From Melanopsichium pennsylvanicum (Eukaryota; Basidiomycota; Ustilaginomycetes; Ustilaginales): DNA of 64,000 nucleotides. Positions within the stretch are counted from its first letter, which is position 1, and every line of letters begins with the position of its first letter. This document shows, piece by piece, positions 18,668 through 29,347 of the stretch. Location of the stretch: contig OAPG01000001.1 in the NCBI GenBank assembly GCA_900208305.1, positions 1,426,001 through 1,490,000 on the forward strand. Direction: 5' to 3'. Both the position numbers and the translations under genes were made by a program. The notes under the pieces are model-generated. The model saw only the letters and a program-made list of their open reading frames with translations. It ran no database searches and was not told the DNA's origin.

Positions 18668-20335
18668 ATGGATGATGATGTCGACTTTTTCACGCGCAAG
18701 CCGCTTCCTAGCAAGAAGACCAAATCAAAGCCATTGCCAAACACTTTGAACAATTCCAACTCCAACATCGGCCAAGCACTCAATGTCATTCCACCACCTC
18801 CTACCTCACCATCTGTGATAACCGCATGCACAACTTCAGCTGCTGCTCAGCACATCACTAGCAGCTCTGAAGACGAGCTGGTATATCTTGACGAGGCTGA
18901 GAACGACGACGACCAAGATATTGTCCTATCAAGCAGCGACGCTGATGATAGTGACAGTGACGCATCTGCCAAACGTCGTGCAAAGCGTCGTAAAAAGAGA
19001 CATGTAAAGACATTACCTGCATGGGCATCCCACGGCGTCTTTGATCGACCATCGTCACACGCCGTGTCGTCCTCAGCCACTGTCGTATTCAGCGATGCCG
19101 TTGCCAGCTCGAGTCGTACTTCTAACGTCTCTCAAGCCGAGACTGACCCACACAAGCCCAAACCGACTGATACCAACCATGACAAGATCAACTGCGACAC
19201 CGATAGCAACGACACAGAGAGAGGTGCCAGTTTGACTCCACCTCCACCACCTTCACCGGAAAAGCTACACATGGCTCGCGAGCTCGTAAATAGAACCATG
19301 GTCGGCAAATTCGCATCCACATGCACATTTTCGTCAGCTCCTGCAACATCTTTGGCCCTTGCTGCCTCTTGCACCAGCATTGACTCAGCCTCATGCCCAA
19401 TTAGACGCAGTACACGCAGTACACGCAGTACACGCAGTACACGCAGTACAGTCACGCCTGCATTCGAACAACAAGTTCCCAAAGCACGTCCAACATCATC
19501 AGCACTTTTACCCGTCACAGCATTAAGACGTGGATCTAACTCAGACGACGAGATGAATCAAATTCAATGGGACCCAGATCTCGCACGATTGTTAAGAGGA
19601 CAAAATACCAAACATTTACGAGAGCAAGCGAAAAAGGAACAGCAGGAACGAGACCAAGTTCGAAAGCAGCGCGAGTTGGAGAGCGTAGGTACACAATTAT
19701 CGTCATTTGCTGGTTCATCTCAACCTCATTCGCAATTTGCGAGAACGCGATTCGAACCACAGAAAACATCCACTACAATACATATTGAACAAGGTGATAG
19801 TGATGATAGTGTCCAACTCGTTTTGCCAACTGAAAGATCTTGTACTTTTACTCGACGTAGAGGAGGAAATTTAACAAGGAATTCAACTCGATCTAATCAG
19901 AATGACGATCATGGGGAGATGAATCAAGTATTTATTGATATTGATGATTCTGATGATCAAGTAGAAGTGACAGGTGTAGGGAAAATAGTAAGTCAAGATG
20001 ATGATGATGAAGAAGAAGAAGAAGGTGAAGGGAATGAAAGATCGAGAGAAAGAATAGTATCAGATGTTGATGGTGTTGATGGTGTTAATGATTTGGTTGA
20101 AGGGGAAAGGATTTCGATTAGGATTGAATCCAAATTTGGTTGTATGAATGTTACAGTTACACCGACTACGAAAGTTTTAACTATCATTCATCATTTTTAT
20201 GTTTGTAAATGTGATCAGAACCTTGTCAAATTGTCAGACATCAAATTCAATTTTGATGGCTTCGTTTTTCATCCAAATCAAATCATAAGTGATATTCACC
20301 TCGAAGATGGCGATCAGGTCGAATTGTCTTGGTAA
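18668..20335 (+). CDS. Protein with C-terminal SUMO-like domain (Rad60/Esc2-like)
   Basis: A 555-residue single-exon protein, started at the ATG at 18668 (MDDDVDFFTRKPLPSKK). The ATG at 18578 is an alternative, and the frame remains open further to a GTG that is not credible. Residues 1-470 are mostly disordered, with acidic patches (ELVYLDEAENDDDQDIV), a basic KRRAKRRKKR nuclear signal and an RST repeat. The last ~75 residues (ISIRIESKFGCMNVTV to DGDQVELSW) match the Rad60-SLD SUMO-like fold, including the typical FDG and IHLEDGDQVEL ends. Related fungal proteins (Rad60, Esc2) act in SUMO-dependent genome stability. They usually have two such domains; only one is evident here. Confidence 0.72.
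   Translation: MDDDVDFFTRKPLPSKKTKSKPLPNTLNNSNSNIGQALNVIPPPPTSPSVITACTTSAAAQHITSSSEDELVYLDEAENDDDQDIVLSSSDADDSDSDASAKRRAKRRKKRHVKTLPAWASHGVFDRPSSHAVSSSATVVFSDAVASSSRTSNVSQAETDPHKPKPTDTNHDKINCDTDSNDTERGASLTPPPPPSPEKLHMARELVNRTMVGKFASTCTFSSAPATSLALAASCTSIDSASCPIRRSTRSTRSTRSTRSTVTPAFEQQVPKARPTSSALLPVTALRRGSNSDDEMNQIQWDPDLARLLRGQNTKHLREQAKKEQQERDQVRKQRELESVGTQLSSFAGSSQPHSQFARTRFEPQKTSTTIHIEQGDSDDSVQLVLPTERSCTFTRRRGGNLTRNSTRSNQNDDHGEMNQVFIDIDDSDDQVEVTGVGKIVSQDDDDEEEEEGEGNERSRERIVSDVDGVDGVNDLVEGERISIRIESKFGCMNVTVTPTTKVLTIIHHFYVCKCDQNLVKLSDIKFNFDGFVFHPNQIISDIHLEDGDQVELSW
19405..19449 (+). repeat. Five copies of a 9-base repeat coding Arg-Ser-Thr
   Basis: Five perfect tandem copies of ACGCAGTAC lie inside the disordered part of the SUMO-like protein gene and give an RST repeat. 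Identity between copies suggests recent expansion. Confidence 0.9.
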
Positions 20336-20652
20336 CAACCCAAACTCTTATAAAAAAAATAAAAAAATAATAATAATAAAAACCACAATTGTCCTTCCAT
20401 CGTCCGATCAAGATTCACCAAAAAAAAAAAAAAAAAAAACATTCAATATCAAGCTTGATTTTTGTGTGTCTGTGTATGTGTGTGTGCAAAAAAAAATATG
20501 GACCACCAAGCTTGAAAATGGATATGTTTCACAATACAGTAACTTTACAGTAGAATTTGCACTTAAATAACCAACAATCCCACAACTACATTCACAACGA
20601 CAACAACAACGATGATCAAGAAGAAGAAGAAGAAGATGACCTTTTTTTCGTG
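20336..20652. other. Convergent 3' region with A-rich runs
   Basis: 317 bases between the stops of the SUMO-like and bZIP genes, with an A run at about 20421-20438 and AATAATAATAATA near 20365. It probably holds polyadenylation signals of the rightward gene. No gene is seen. Confidence 0.5.
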
Positions 20653-22129
20653 TCAAATAATGATCCTTCCTTCACTATCGCACTTAACTAAACCGAAACA
20701 ACACTCTTCTTCTACTTCTTCTTCTTCTTCTTGTCTTGCATTGCCATTCCCTCCATCTCCTTCCTCTGCTTCTTTTGTTATCCTATTCACATCCGTATCG
20801 CACTTTATCAAACCGAAACAACACTCTTCTCCTTCTTTTTCTTTTTCTTCTTGTCTTGCATTGCCATTCCCTCCACCTCCTTCCTCTGCTTCTTTTGCTA
20901 TCCTATTCACATCCGTATCGCACTTTATCAAACCGAAACAACACTCTTCTCCTTCTTTTTCTTTTTCTTCTTGTCTTGCATTGCCATTCCCTCCACTTCC
21001 TTCCACTGCTTCTTTTGGAATCGTAGCTGGTGGTGGCGATGGCGATGGTTGCCATGTCGCCACCTTTTGCTGCTGAAGCTGTTCTTGTTTGGTTCGACCG
21101 CACTGACCCGACTTTGGCATGGCAGTCGCCGTTGCCGTCAATGACGATAATGATGCGGCATGGGATGATGGTGGACAACAATCTCCAAAAGATTTTGATT
21201 CGACTTGAAAATCGCAACAACTCTTCGAACACGCCTGTCTAATCCCTTGCGCTACTGAAATACCATTACTACACTTTGTTCGTTGCTGATCCTGCACACT
21301 TCGACCGTTGCCTCCTTTGTGATTCACACCACTAGGTTGTGATCTCCCATACCCAGCCTCCATGTCTTGTCCTGCTGCTGCTACTGCGCGTGCTCTTTCA
21401 CGCGGTGATTGAACTGACCTAACAACAACCCGAGGAGAATGCAAACTCTCGTACAGCGAACGAGAACCATAATAATTGTTCGGCGAGGCACCGGTAGCCG
21501 TTGGTATTGGTGTTGTTGCTACCATGGCAATTGGGCTCGAACCCGAACCATAACTAGCCCTCATCCCATTGTTATACTCTGCATACCTCTGATGATCCAT
21601 ACCATATCCTACTGCTGGCGTTGCTACCGATGGTGCTGACGCATAATGCGATCGACCGTATGCCAACGCCGACGCCGTGTCCGAATTTGAATTTGGATAG
21701 TATGACGAATGCACACCACCATTGGGTGGTAGGTTGGCATGTCGATTGAATCCGGCTGGAGAGTGATCAAGGTTGTTGGACCAAGACGACTGACGAGACG
21801 GAGAGGATGCACTATCGGTGCCACTGGTGGAATGTGGAAGTGGATGAGCCCTATTCGCGCTAGTGTTTGTATTCTGACGAACTGGATGCCTCTTGTAGTA
21901 ATCTTCACTCGCACCGTTGTTTGCGAAAGCAGCAGATGCTGGACTAGCAGCAGCAGTAAAGGTAGCACTTTGAGTAGCGTAGCTGCCACTTGCACTGCCA
22001 CTGCCGCTAGCGCTGCCTGAGTACGAATGTGAATGATGTGGGCTGAAATTCGCACTTGGGGGCGTTGGTGCGCTCAAGATGGCTGATGGGCTTGGAGTAT
22101 GCCACAAGCCTCCCGTTCCACCACTACCA

Positions 22130-22162
<33 letters not shown>

Positions 22163-22908
22163 ATGGCTGCTGAGGAAGAGGATGCAAGCGTGCTTCTGCG
22201 AGCGTGAGCATCGTGTTGGCCAACAGATGCTGCAGGTGATTGAGCGGAATGACTGTAGTAATGGGAAGTCATATGCACTCCTTGGGGAGTACGTGTTGGT
22301 TCCAAGTGATCAAAGTGATGCGAGTCACCAATGCAGCGCATTCGCTTTAACCTGTGCTGTGATTCATCCGAAATTGAAACCATATGGGCGGATTCCACGT
22401 TGAGCGGCGAAGGAATCGGAATATTGTGATGCATCAAAACCGACCTTAACGCCTTGATACTGTGCTCAAGTTCGACTATTCTACTCTGGACTTGTGCGGC
22501 CGCCAGTGCTAGCTGTCGATTGGCCTCTTGAGTTGGCGCACAATTTTGACACGTATGTGCTGCATTTGTTTCACTCTTGGCTGAACCTGATCGTGGTGTG
22601 GGAATACCTGTTGGAATGGATGCTGTTTGCTGTGCTACTGTTACTCGTGAAGTAGGAACAGATGATGAAGTGGACGAAGAAGGAGGAGAAGCTAAAGGAC
22701 TGGATGGACCATTAGGCGAGTATAGAGATTTTGATGTTGGTGGATCGAGATGGAGCAATTTGCGCAATTTGGCATTCTCTTGAGTGAGAGAATTGATGGA
22801 ATCTTCGAGATTGGCTAAATGTTGTGCTTTACGTTGACGAAAAGCTCTCTGTGTTTGCAAAGCTCTTGTTGGCTCCAACGCGAGATTAGGTCTCCGACCA
22901 CGACCCAT
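20653..22908 (-). CDS. bZIP transcription factor, Yap-like, with repeated Cys C-terminus
   Basis: 751 residues from the ATG at 22908. Residues about 10-55 are a bZIP: basic region TRALQTQRAFRQRKAQHL, then a short leucine zipper LANLEDSINSLTQENAKLRKLL. The QTQRAFRQRK core is the fungal Yap/AP-1 type (Gln and Phe at the base-contact positions). A central Ser/Tyr/Ala-rich disordered region includes a poly-Ala run near residue 250. Around residues 550-600 there is a Cys cluster (KSCCDFQVES, GDCCPP). From about residue 630 a 40-residue unit is repeated nearly three times, each with CCFGLxKCD and an acidic EEKEKEGEE arm. Yap-type factors often sense oxidants through C-terminal cysteines, so a redox role is a reasonable inference, but the repeat does not match the classic CRD. 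The predicted site is the nucleus. Confidence 0.82.
20676..21022. repeat. Tandem 120-base repeat, about 2.9 copies, coding
   Basis: The unit is exactly 120 bases (40 codons). Copies 20761-20880 and 20881-21000 differ at only two positions. The left copy is more diverged, in its TTC-rich part, and a partial unit continues to about 21022. It lies in frame in the bZIP C-terminus. Confidence 0.95.
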
Positions 22909-23902
22909 GATTGGTGAAATCCAAGTGTATTGTGAGAGTGAAAGAACGAAAGTTGTTGTGATCCAAGGAGGGCAAGATGGAGTTGCAACAGACGGCTCAG
23001 TACGTTGAGCATAAGTTTGGTTGCATCATGTGTGAGGATTGAATATGATGATGATGACGATGATGATCAAGCAATGCTGATGAGAGAGGCAAATGAACAA
23101 GAAAGGCGAAGATACGGTGTACATATGAATGATGAAGCGAACCAAATCTTTAGTTAAAGTTAGTATTCTATTAGATTTTAATAATACATAATACAAATAT
23201 AAGGGTTCTATGTAAGGGTTTCCATCAAATTTTAATCCAAATGCGTGAATAAAAAATTTAAGACGCGTGAATGAATGAATATAAATATTCAAGTCTAAGT
23301 AAAGAGAAATAGAGAGAGAGAGACACATACACACACCCAACACGCCAACAGACAATAAATACTAATTCACCTGATCAGTGCTCACTGACCATTCATTCAT
23401 CCTAAATCTGGTTACACACATTGTCAACATATAGCTGAGTACATCATCAACACAACAATCACTACAACATTCTTCAAGCTCTCAACATCACTTGTTCATT
23501 CAAAAGCAGCACAAATTTCAATCTCCTTCTTTTGTTCTTTGCTGTTGGTGCGTTTGGATCACACCGCATACTCGTAACTTCACACAGCGCTCGGTTCGCT
23601 TTCATATCAACTACGTGATCACTCGTTCATCAAGTCCTCTTTCCTTGGATTCACACTAATCATTCAAGGGTGTGTGCGTTTGTCGTGCTGCAAAATCAAC
23701 TCTTGGTGCGATCACATACTACTCTACTTTACTACACAGTACTCAACTACAACACCAACACTGCATCAAATCTCCTTTCTTTTCCCCCACTCTCGTTGCG
23801 CACATTTTTCCTCTTGACTACAACTAGCTCTGCTACATCCAAATTTACATCACCAACCTCTTCCTCCTCCTCCTCCTCCTCCTCCTCAACAACAACAACA
23901 AC
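22909..23902. promoter_or_regulatory. Divergent promoter region between the bZIP gene and the AGC kinase gene
   Basis: About 1 kb. The left half is AT-rich with ATG/ATGATG triplets near 23045-23065 and a GA run at 23309-23325. The right half (23400-23900) is CA/CT-rich and resembles the 5' leader of the kinase gene, ending in CTC and AAC triplet runs just before the ATG. No gene is seen. Confidence 0.5.
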
Positions 23903-25719
23903 ATGTCTTGGAAGCTTGGAAAGAGTGAGTTGCACCCACATTAATCTTGCTCGCTATAGCCTCTTGCTCATCCTTGAAACCTTCTCAATCTTCTTCTTGA
24001 TAATTCACAGAGTTTAAAGACGGAGCAAACCTCGGAGCACGTTCACCCCTCGACCGTTCCGCAACTCCCACTCCTGGTAATCGGGGCATTGAAACAAGCG
24101 CTTCTTCGTCCTCATTCAACCTCGTCGCCTCCTCCGATGGCGCTCCCATCCCACGATCCGGTCTTCTCACCATTCGAGTCATCGACGCACGTGGCCTCTC
24201 CTTGCCACCCGGTATGCAAACCCCTCCAGCAGTCGCAAGAGCCCTCGCACATCACAACCCAAACGCCTCCTCCCTCGCACAATCTTTTGGCGCCCCTCAT
24301 CGCGAAAATAGGCACAGCATGCAACGCAAACAATGCTGGTGGTTGCCTTACCTTGTTCTCGAGTTTGACAAGAACGAGATTCTCATCGACGCCATCGGTG
24401 GTGATGTTCAGGGCCCTACATGGATGTTCCGCGCCCACTTTGACGTCTCTCGTATCTCGGAGATCAGTTTGCAATCTTACCTCAGGTCCGGCGATGGTCA
24501 CAGCACCCATCAGCCCGAGGCGATGCACGCTCAAGCTGATGACGTCATGGGCGTCAGCGATATCTACCTCGGCGGTGTCAAGTTTGTACCCGACTTTGAG
24601 AACCAGAGGACTTCGGATGCATGGTACCCGCTCGCTGGCGGTAACGGTCAGATTCACGTACAGGTCAGCTACCGCAGTGATTCCAGAAGCTCGCTCAACA
24701 TGGACGCTTTCGAACTCTTAAAGGTGATCGGTAAAGGTAGTTTCGGCAAGGTAATGCAAGTGAGGAAAAGGGACACATCTCGTATCTATGCATTAAAGAC
24801 CATCCGAAAGGCGCACATCGTTTCTCGATCCGAGGTCACCCACACCCTCGCCGAAAGGACCGTACTCGCTCAGGTTAACAACCCTTTCATCGTACCGCTC
24901 AAATTCTCTTTTCAATCTCCCGACAAGCTATACCTCGTACTTGCATTCATCAACGGAGGAGAACTCTTCCACCACCTTCAAAGGGAAGGAAGATTCAACG
25001 AGGAGCGATCTCGATTCTATGCCGCAGAACTCCTATGTGCACTCGAGCACTTGCACGGCTTCAATGTGGTTTATCGCGATCTCAAGCCCGAAAATATCTT
25101 GCTCGATTACACGGGCCATATCGCACTGTGCGACTTTGGTCTTTGCAAGTTGAACATGGGTGATCAAGAGACCACCAACACTTTTTGCGGTACTCCCGAA
25201 TACCTTTCTCCCGAATTGCTCTTGGGACAGGGTTACACCAAAGCGGTTGACTGGTGGACACTGGGTGTTTTGCTCTACGAAATGTTGACCGGTCTTCCAC
25301 CTTTTTACTCGGAGGATGTCAACGAGATGTATCGAAAAATTCTTCAAGATCCGTTGCGGTTCGGTGACGAGGTTTCGCCTGATGCACGTCATCTTTTGAC
25401 GCTGTTGCTCAATCGCGATCCAGCACAGAGGTTGGGTAGTGGTCCTCATGGTGCAGCGGATATCAAGGCTCATCCTTTCTTTGCAAAACATATTGGTTGG
25501 AAGTTGCTACTTGCTAAAAAAATTCCTCCTCCGTTCAAGCCCAGTGTCGCATCCGCGATCGATACGAGCAACTTTGATCCAGAATTTACCAACGAGCCTC
25601 CGATGGACAGTGTGGTAGATGATAGTCATATGTTGAGTGCAACGGTTCAGGAGCAGTTTGTTGGCTTCTCGTACAATGCGCCTAATGCGTTGGGTGCTGG
25701 AGAGAGTTTAAGAGACTGA
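23903..25719 (+). CDS. YPK1: AGC serine/threonine kinase, Ypk1/Gad8 (SGK-like)
   Basis: Two exons, 23903-23924 and 24011-25719, encode 576 residues. The 86-base intron runs from GTGAGT to TTCACAG. Exon 1 supplies only MSWKLGK plus one base, a known pattern in basidiomycete Ypk genes, and without it the N-terminal C2-like domain would start mid-protein. Residues about 55-225 form that C2-like region (LLTIRVIDARGLSLPPG). The kinase domain starts near 240: GKGSFGKV glycine loop, YALKTI lysine, YRDLKPEN catalytic loop, DFGLCKL, and TFCGTPEYLSPE with the Thr phosphorylated by PDK1. The C-terminal hydrophobic motif FVGFSY, a TORC2 target in this family, is present. Ypk kinases control sphingolipid synthesis, actin polarity and membrane stress responses. 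All key catalytic residues are intact. Confidence 0.94.
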
Positions 25720-26275
<556 letters not shown>

Positions 26276-27583
26276 ATGGCCACGACAACTCCAACTCCTC
26301 CGGCTGAAGATTCATTATTGCCGGCTCGTTCTAGCACAAGCGCTGCCGCTACCGCTGCTGCAGAAACTACGATTCACAACCTCACATCTCGCTATCCGGG
26401 CAAAGTGCAAGTTCATCTTCATCCCAGCTCGAGCCTACCCTCCAATCTCACCAATTTACTCCAACGATCTTCTACCTCCTCTTCATCGTCATCGTCAACG
26501 TCATCATCGTCTTCGTCTTCATTTCAAGCGGGATTATCAGTGGCATTGGTTTGGACGGTGGAATCATTGAAATTATTACGTCGGTATGGAGTGACTGGAA
26601 GTTTTACTGGCACTTTGGCCGAGTTTCCTCAACAAAACATTTTTCTCGGACTACCTGTCCAGTTGTTACCTGAAGAAGTGGTGTTTTTACTTCGACGGGG
26701 TAAAGCGATTATCATCGACGAAGCTAATTCGTATCAAAGTGTCAAAGACGATGAAATGGACATAATCGATGCAGAAATAGAACAGGATCGAAAAAGTCAG
26801 CAACTTGAAGCATGGAAAGAACGACAATTGCTCAAAGCCAAACATTCTTGTTCTCCATCATCAAGAATGGAATTCACCACCGTAACATCTCAAAATTCAA
26901 CTACACTACCACCACCACCACCAACAAAGCAAGAATTACAAGTTTTACCATGGCATTATACCATCCGTACGACCTCCAAGTGTTTACCTTGGTTCCAACC
27001 TAAAACGTACACCACACTGTCGAGTGTGCAAAAGCTATTTCCATTTCCTAGTACACAGGATGAGGTGGCAAGTGTAGGATTGTTCGAGCATTTTTTAAGT
27101 GAACGAGGCTTGTGGTGTATGAACGGACTTCGTTTCGGAGGAAGTTTTGCTGTTTACCCAGGTGATCCTTTACGATATCATTCGCATTATACTGCACAAT
27201 TGGTTTTACCATCCCAACACATCGCATTGACAGACCTAGTGGCAAATGGTAGGTTGGGTACCGCAGTGAAAAAAACTCATCTTTTATGTCACGTCGATCA
27301 ATTCCATCCACTCTTGAACAATTTCAATCATAAGCAAGGATTTGTGGGGAAAAAAGGTCAACAAAACGAGGTATTGGATTGTGTTAAAAATGGATCTTTT
27401 GATTTCGCTCCAATGGGTATTAAATCTGAAGCAGATCAAAACATCGAAAATCGCAATGACAACAATGGTGATGATCATGATGATGATGATGATGAAGAAG
27501 AAGAAGAAGAGGGAGAACAGAGGGGAAAGAGATTTGCAACGTTTAATATCTTTAGTCTCGCATGGGCCGGTTTCGGTACCTAA
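26276..27583 (+). CDS. SEN34: tRNA-splicing endonuclease catalytic subunit Sen34
   Basis: 435 residues, single exon, ATG at 26276. The N-terminal domain (SVALVWTVESLKLLRRYGVTG to VQLLPEEVVFLLRRGKAIII) is typical of Sen34. It is followed by a Ser/Glu-rich linker of about 100 residues and then the catalytic domain. The three active-site residues are visible: Tyr in FAVYPGDPLRY (about residue 294), His in HSHYTAQL (about 303) and Lys in GTAVKKTHLL (about 332). Sen34 cuts the 3' splice site of intron-containing pre-tRNAs in a complex with Sen2, Sen15 and Sen54. A late acidic insert (DDHDDDDDEEEEEEGE) precedes the C-terminal FNIFSLAWAGFGT, which resembles the closing strand of the family. Confidence 0.93.
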   Translation: MATTTPTPPAEDSLLPARSSTSAAATAAAETTIHNLTSRYPGKVQVHLHPSSSLPSNLTNLLQRSSTSSSSSSSTSSSSSSSFQAGLSVALVWTVESLKLLRRYGVTGSFTGTLAEFPQQNIFLGLPVQLLPEEVVFLLRRGKAIIIDEANSYQSVKDDEMDIIDAEIEQDRKSQQLEAWKERQLLKAKHSCSPSSRMEFTTVTSQNSTTLPPPPPTKQELQVLPWHYTIRTTSKCLPWFQPKTYTTLSSVQKLFPFPSTQDEVASVGLFEHFLSERGLWCMNGLRFGGSFAVYPGDPLRYHSHYTAQLVLPSQHIALTDLVANGRLGTAVKKTHLLCHVDQFHPLLNNFNHKQGFVGKKGQQNEVLDCVKNGSFDFAPMGIKSEADQNIENRNDNNGDDHDDDDDEEEEEEGEQRGKRFATFNIFSLAWAGFGT

Positions 27584-27721
27584 ATCCCACTCACACCCCT
27601 CCTCTTGTCTCTTGTTTCCCCCCGGTGTTGCCAAACAACTCTCCCCCTGTCACAGACATCTGAAGGTTTTGTCCGATGCAATTTTATCGTATTTCACAGG
27701 TCTGACCAAATGCCTGCACCT

Positions 27722-28150
27722 CGTACCAAATCCAAAATGATAAGGTTTTGTGGGTAATGTGGGCAATTGAGATGGTATGAGTACTCATACCAAGCCTTGA
27801 TGGCAACAAATCACATTTTACAGGCCAAAATCTTGAGCACAAACACCACCATCTTCTTAAAACCAACACTCCAAGACTCTGTGGTCCAGACAACTTGTTG
27901 CTACATGATCATACAAAGTCAATCCATACAGTGATCTAGGGCACACACAACTTGAACGCTGGAAATATTTCATCTTGTTTGAATTACTGCACAAGCAAGC
28001 TCCAACAGACTCAGACACTGACCTTGCAAAAATTGCCTTGTCACTCCCCATAATGCTGCATTGGATTTCATATCAAAACCCAACAGACCCATGCGTTTAT
28101 TGGACCTCAAGTCAAAACAGACCAGAAATGCCAGTCTTATGAAAGGCAGC
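27722..28150. repeat. CpG-depleted block, possible decayed repeat
   Basis: I count about three CpG in roughly 430 bases, against many in the neighbouring genes. The composition (CA/TG-rich, moderately AT-rich) resembles the block at 4801-5165. No domain or terminal repeat is visible. Interpretation as an old methylated repeat is inferred. Confidence 0.3.
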
Positions 28151-28287
28151 TCGCTTGCCCACCACTAAATCCGACGGCTTGTTATTGCATGCGGTCCTGA
28201 GACAGCACATCGGGATTGTAAAGTGATGCAACTTGAAACTGCCAGTGCTTGTCGAATTTTTAAGCAAAGAAGCTGACAGTGAGCCAA

Positions 28288-28411
28288 CATCGACGGTGTT
28301 GTGGATTGTTATATCTCACAGAGCTTGCGACATCACATTTGCGCGCCCGCATCGACGGTGTTGTGGATTGTTATATCTCACAGAGCTTGCGACATCACAT
28401 TTGCGCGCCCG
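28288..28411. repeat. Tandem duplication of a 62-base unit
   Basis: Two apparently identical copies, 28288-28349 and 28350-28411, each starting CATCGACGGTGTTGTGG, followed by the first few bases of a third (CATCGATG). Near-perfect identity implies a recent duplication. Confidence 0.95.
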
Positions 28412-28822
28412 CATCGATGTGGACGGTGGACAAAGCTTTCAACAGCCGATGCAGTGCATCATCACAAGAGAAGCCCGCTGCTGAAACGCCCGATAGACTG
28501 AAGCGGCCACAGAGCGAAATTGAGGCTTGCATGTGCAGCTTCAGCTCGAGCCAATCAGAAAGACAAGACTGAGGGGCATAGTGAGGTTTTGGGATGAGCG
28601 GAAAGTCAAAAAGCTAAAAAAATGTGATTATAGAGAAATTTGGCTCACGATCAAAAAAGGTCAAATTTGGACGTCACAAAACCTCGATATCGTAGGAAGC
28701 GCTTGAAAAACACAAATTTGGAAGGATTCGGGCGTTGCGGCTTTGCGAGCTTTGTGCGTTTGTTCCAACGGTGGAGAGAGGTCGCAATGTTTGACAGCGC
28801 CAAACATTTTCACACTTGTCTC

Positions 28823-28874
28823 TTATCTGATTGTAGCGGATGCCAATCTAAACACCAATGCAAAAATCTGATAA
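28823..28874. promoter_or_regulatory. Pair of GATA-factor sites upstream of the ferric reductase
   Basis: TTATCT at 28823-28828 (the reverse of AGATAA) and TGATAA at 28869-28874 both fit the (A/T)GATAA consensus of the smut iron regulator Urbs1. They lie about 475-525 bases upstream of the ferric reductase ATG. Such hexamers occur by chance, so this is suggestive only. Confidence 0.4.
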
Positions 28875-29347
28875 GTTTTGCCGTCGCCCAAACCCATTCA
28901 ATCTCCCAAGCATTCGGTCTGTTGCTTGCCATGCGGGCACAACGCATTTGGGATTTGGCCGTCTTGTCCATGTAGTTGCAGTCGTACCTCGTCGTAACGT
29001 GAGTCACATTGAGAGATCTGTGAACAAACTTTTCTCTCGGTGCTCGTTCTTCGCTGGCCACACACAACCTTGCTCTGGGAACTAGATCTGCTATGCGCTT
29101 CCGCCCAACGTCAAGCCCGCTAGTACTGCTCCAGCATCTTTGGAAAAGTCTATATAAATGAATTCCCCAGTCGACGTCGGTCTAACCTTGAGTCTACTCG
29201 TTTCTGTTTTCCTGGCTGAACAACCTTGTCTCGCCTTCTCATTGCGGTTGCGTAGCCCACCAGACGTGGCTTCCTGTCTGCTATAAATAACGTCTTCCTC
29301 CTTCTCGCCACATTTGTCGACCTGCAATCCAAGATTACTCGCCCGCC

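Larger units (their letters stand above)
27584..29347. other. Gene-poor region upstream of the ferric reductase
   Basis: No convincing coding region. It contains a CpG-depleted block, a 62-base tandem duplication, two GATA-type sites and TATA-like boxes (TATAAAT at about 29151 and 29282), listed separately where useful. The short frames across the 62-base duplication arise from the duplication itself. Confidence 0.5.

Noticed and set aside
20612..21144. Plus-strand frames with threefold repeats opposite the bZIP C-terminus
   Set aside because: The repeat translates in all frames; the minus frame continues into the bZIP domain and is the only one with a recognisable protein.
28233..28572. Open frames across the 62-base duplication
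   Set aside because: No start context, domain or homology; they exist because the duplicated unit lacks stops in several frames.
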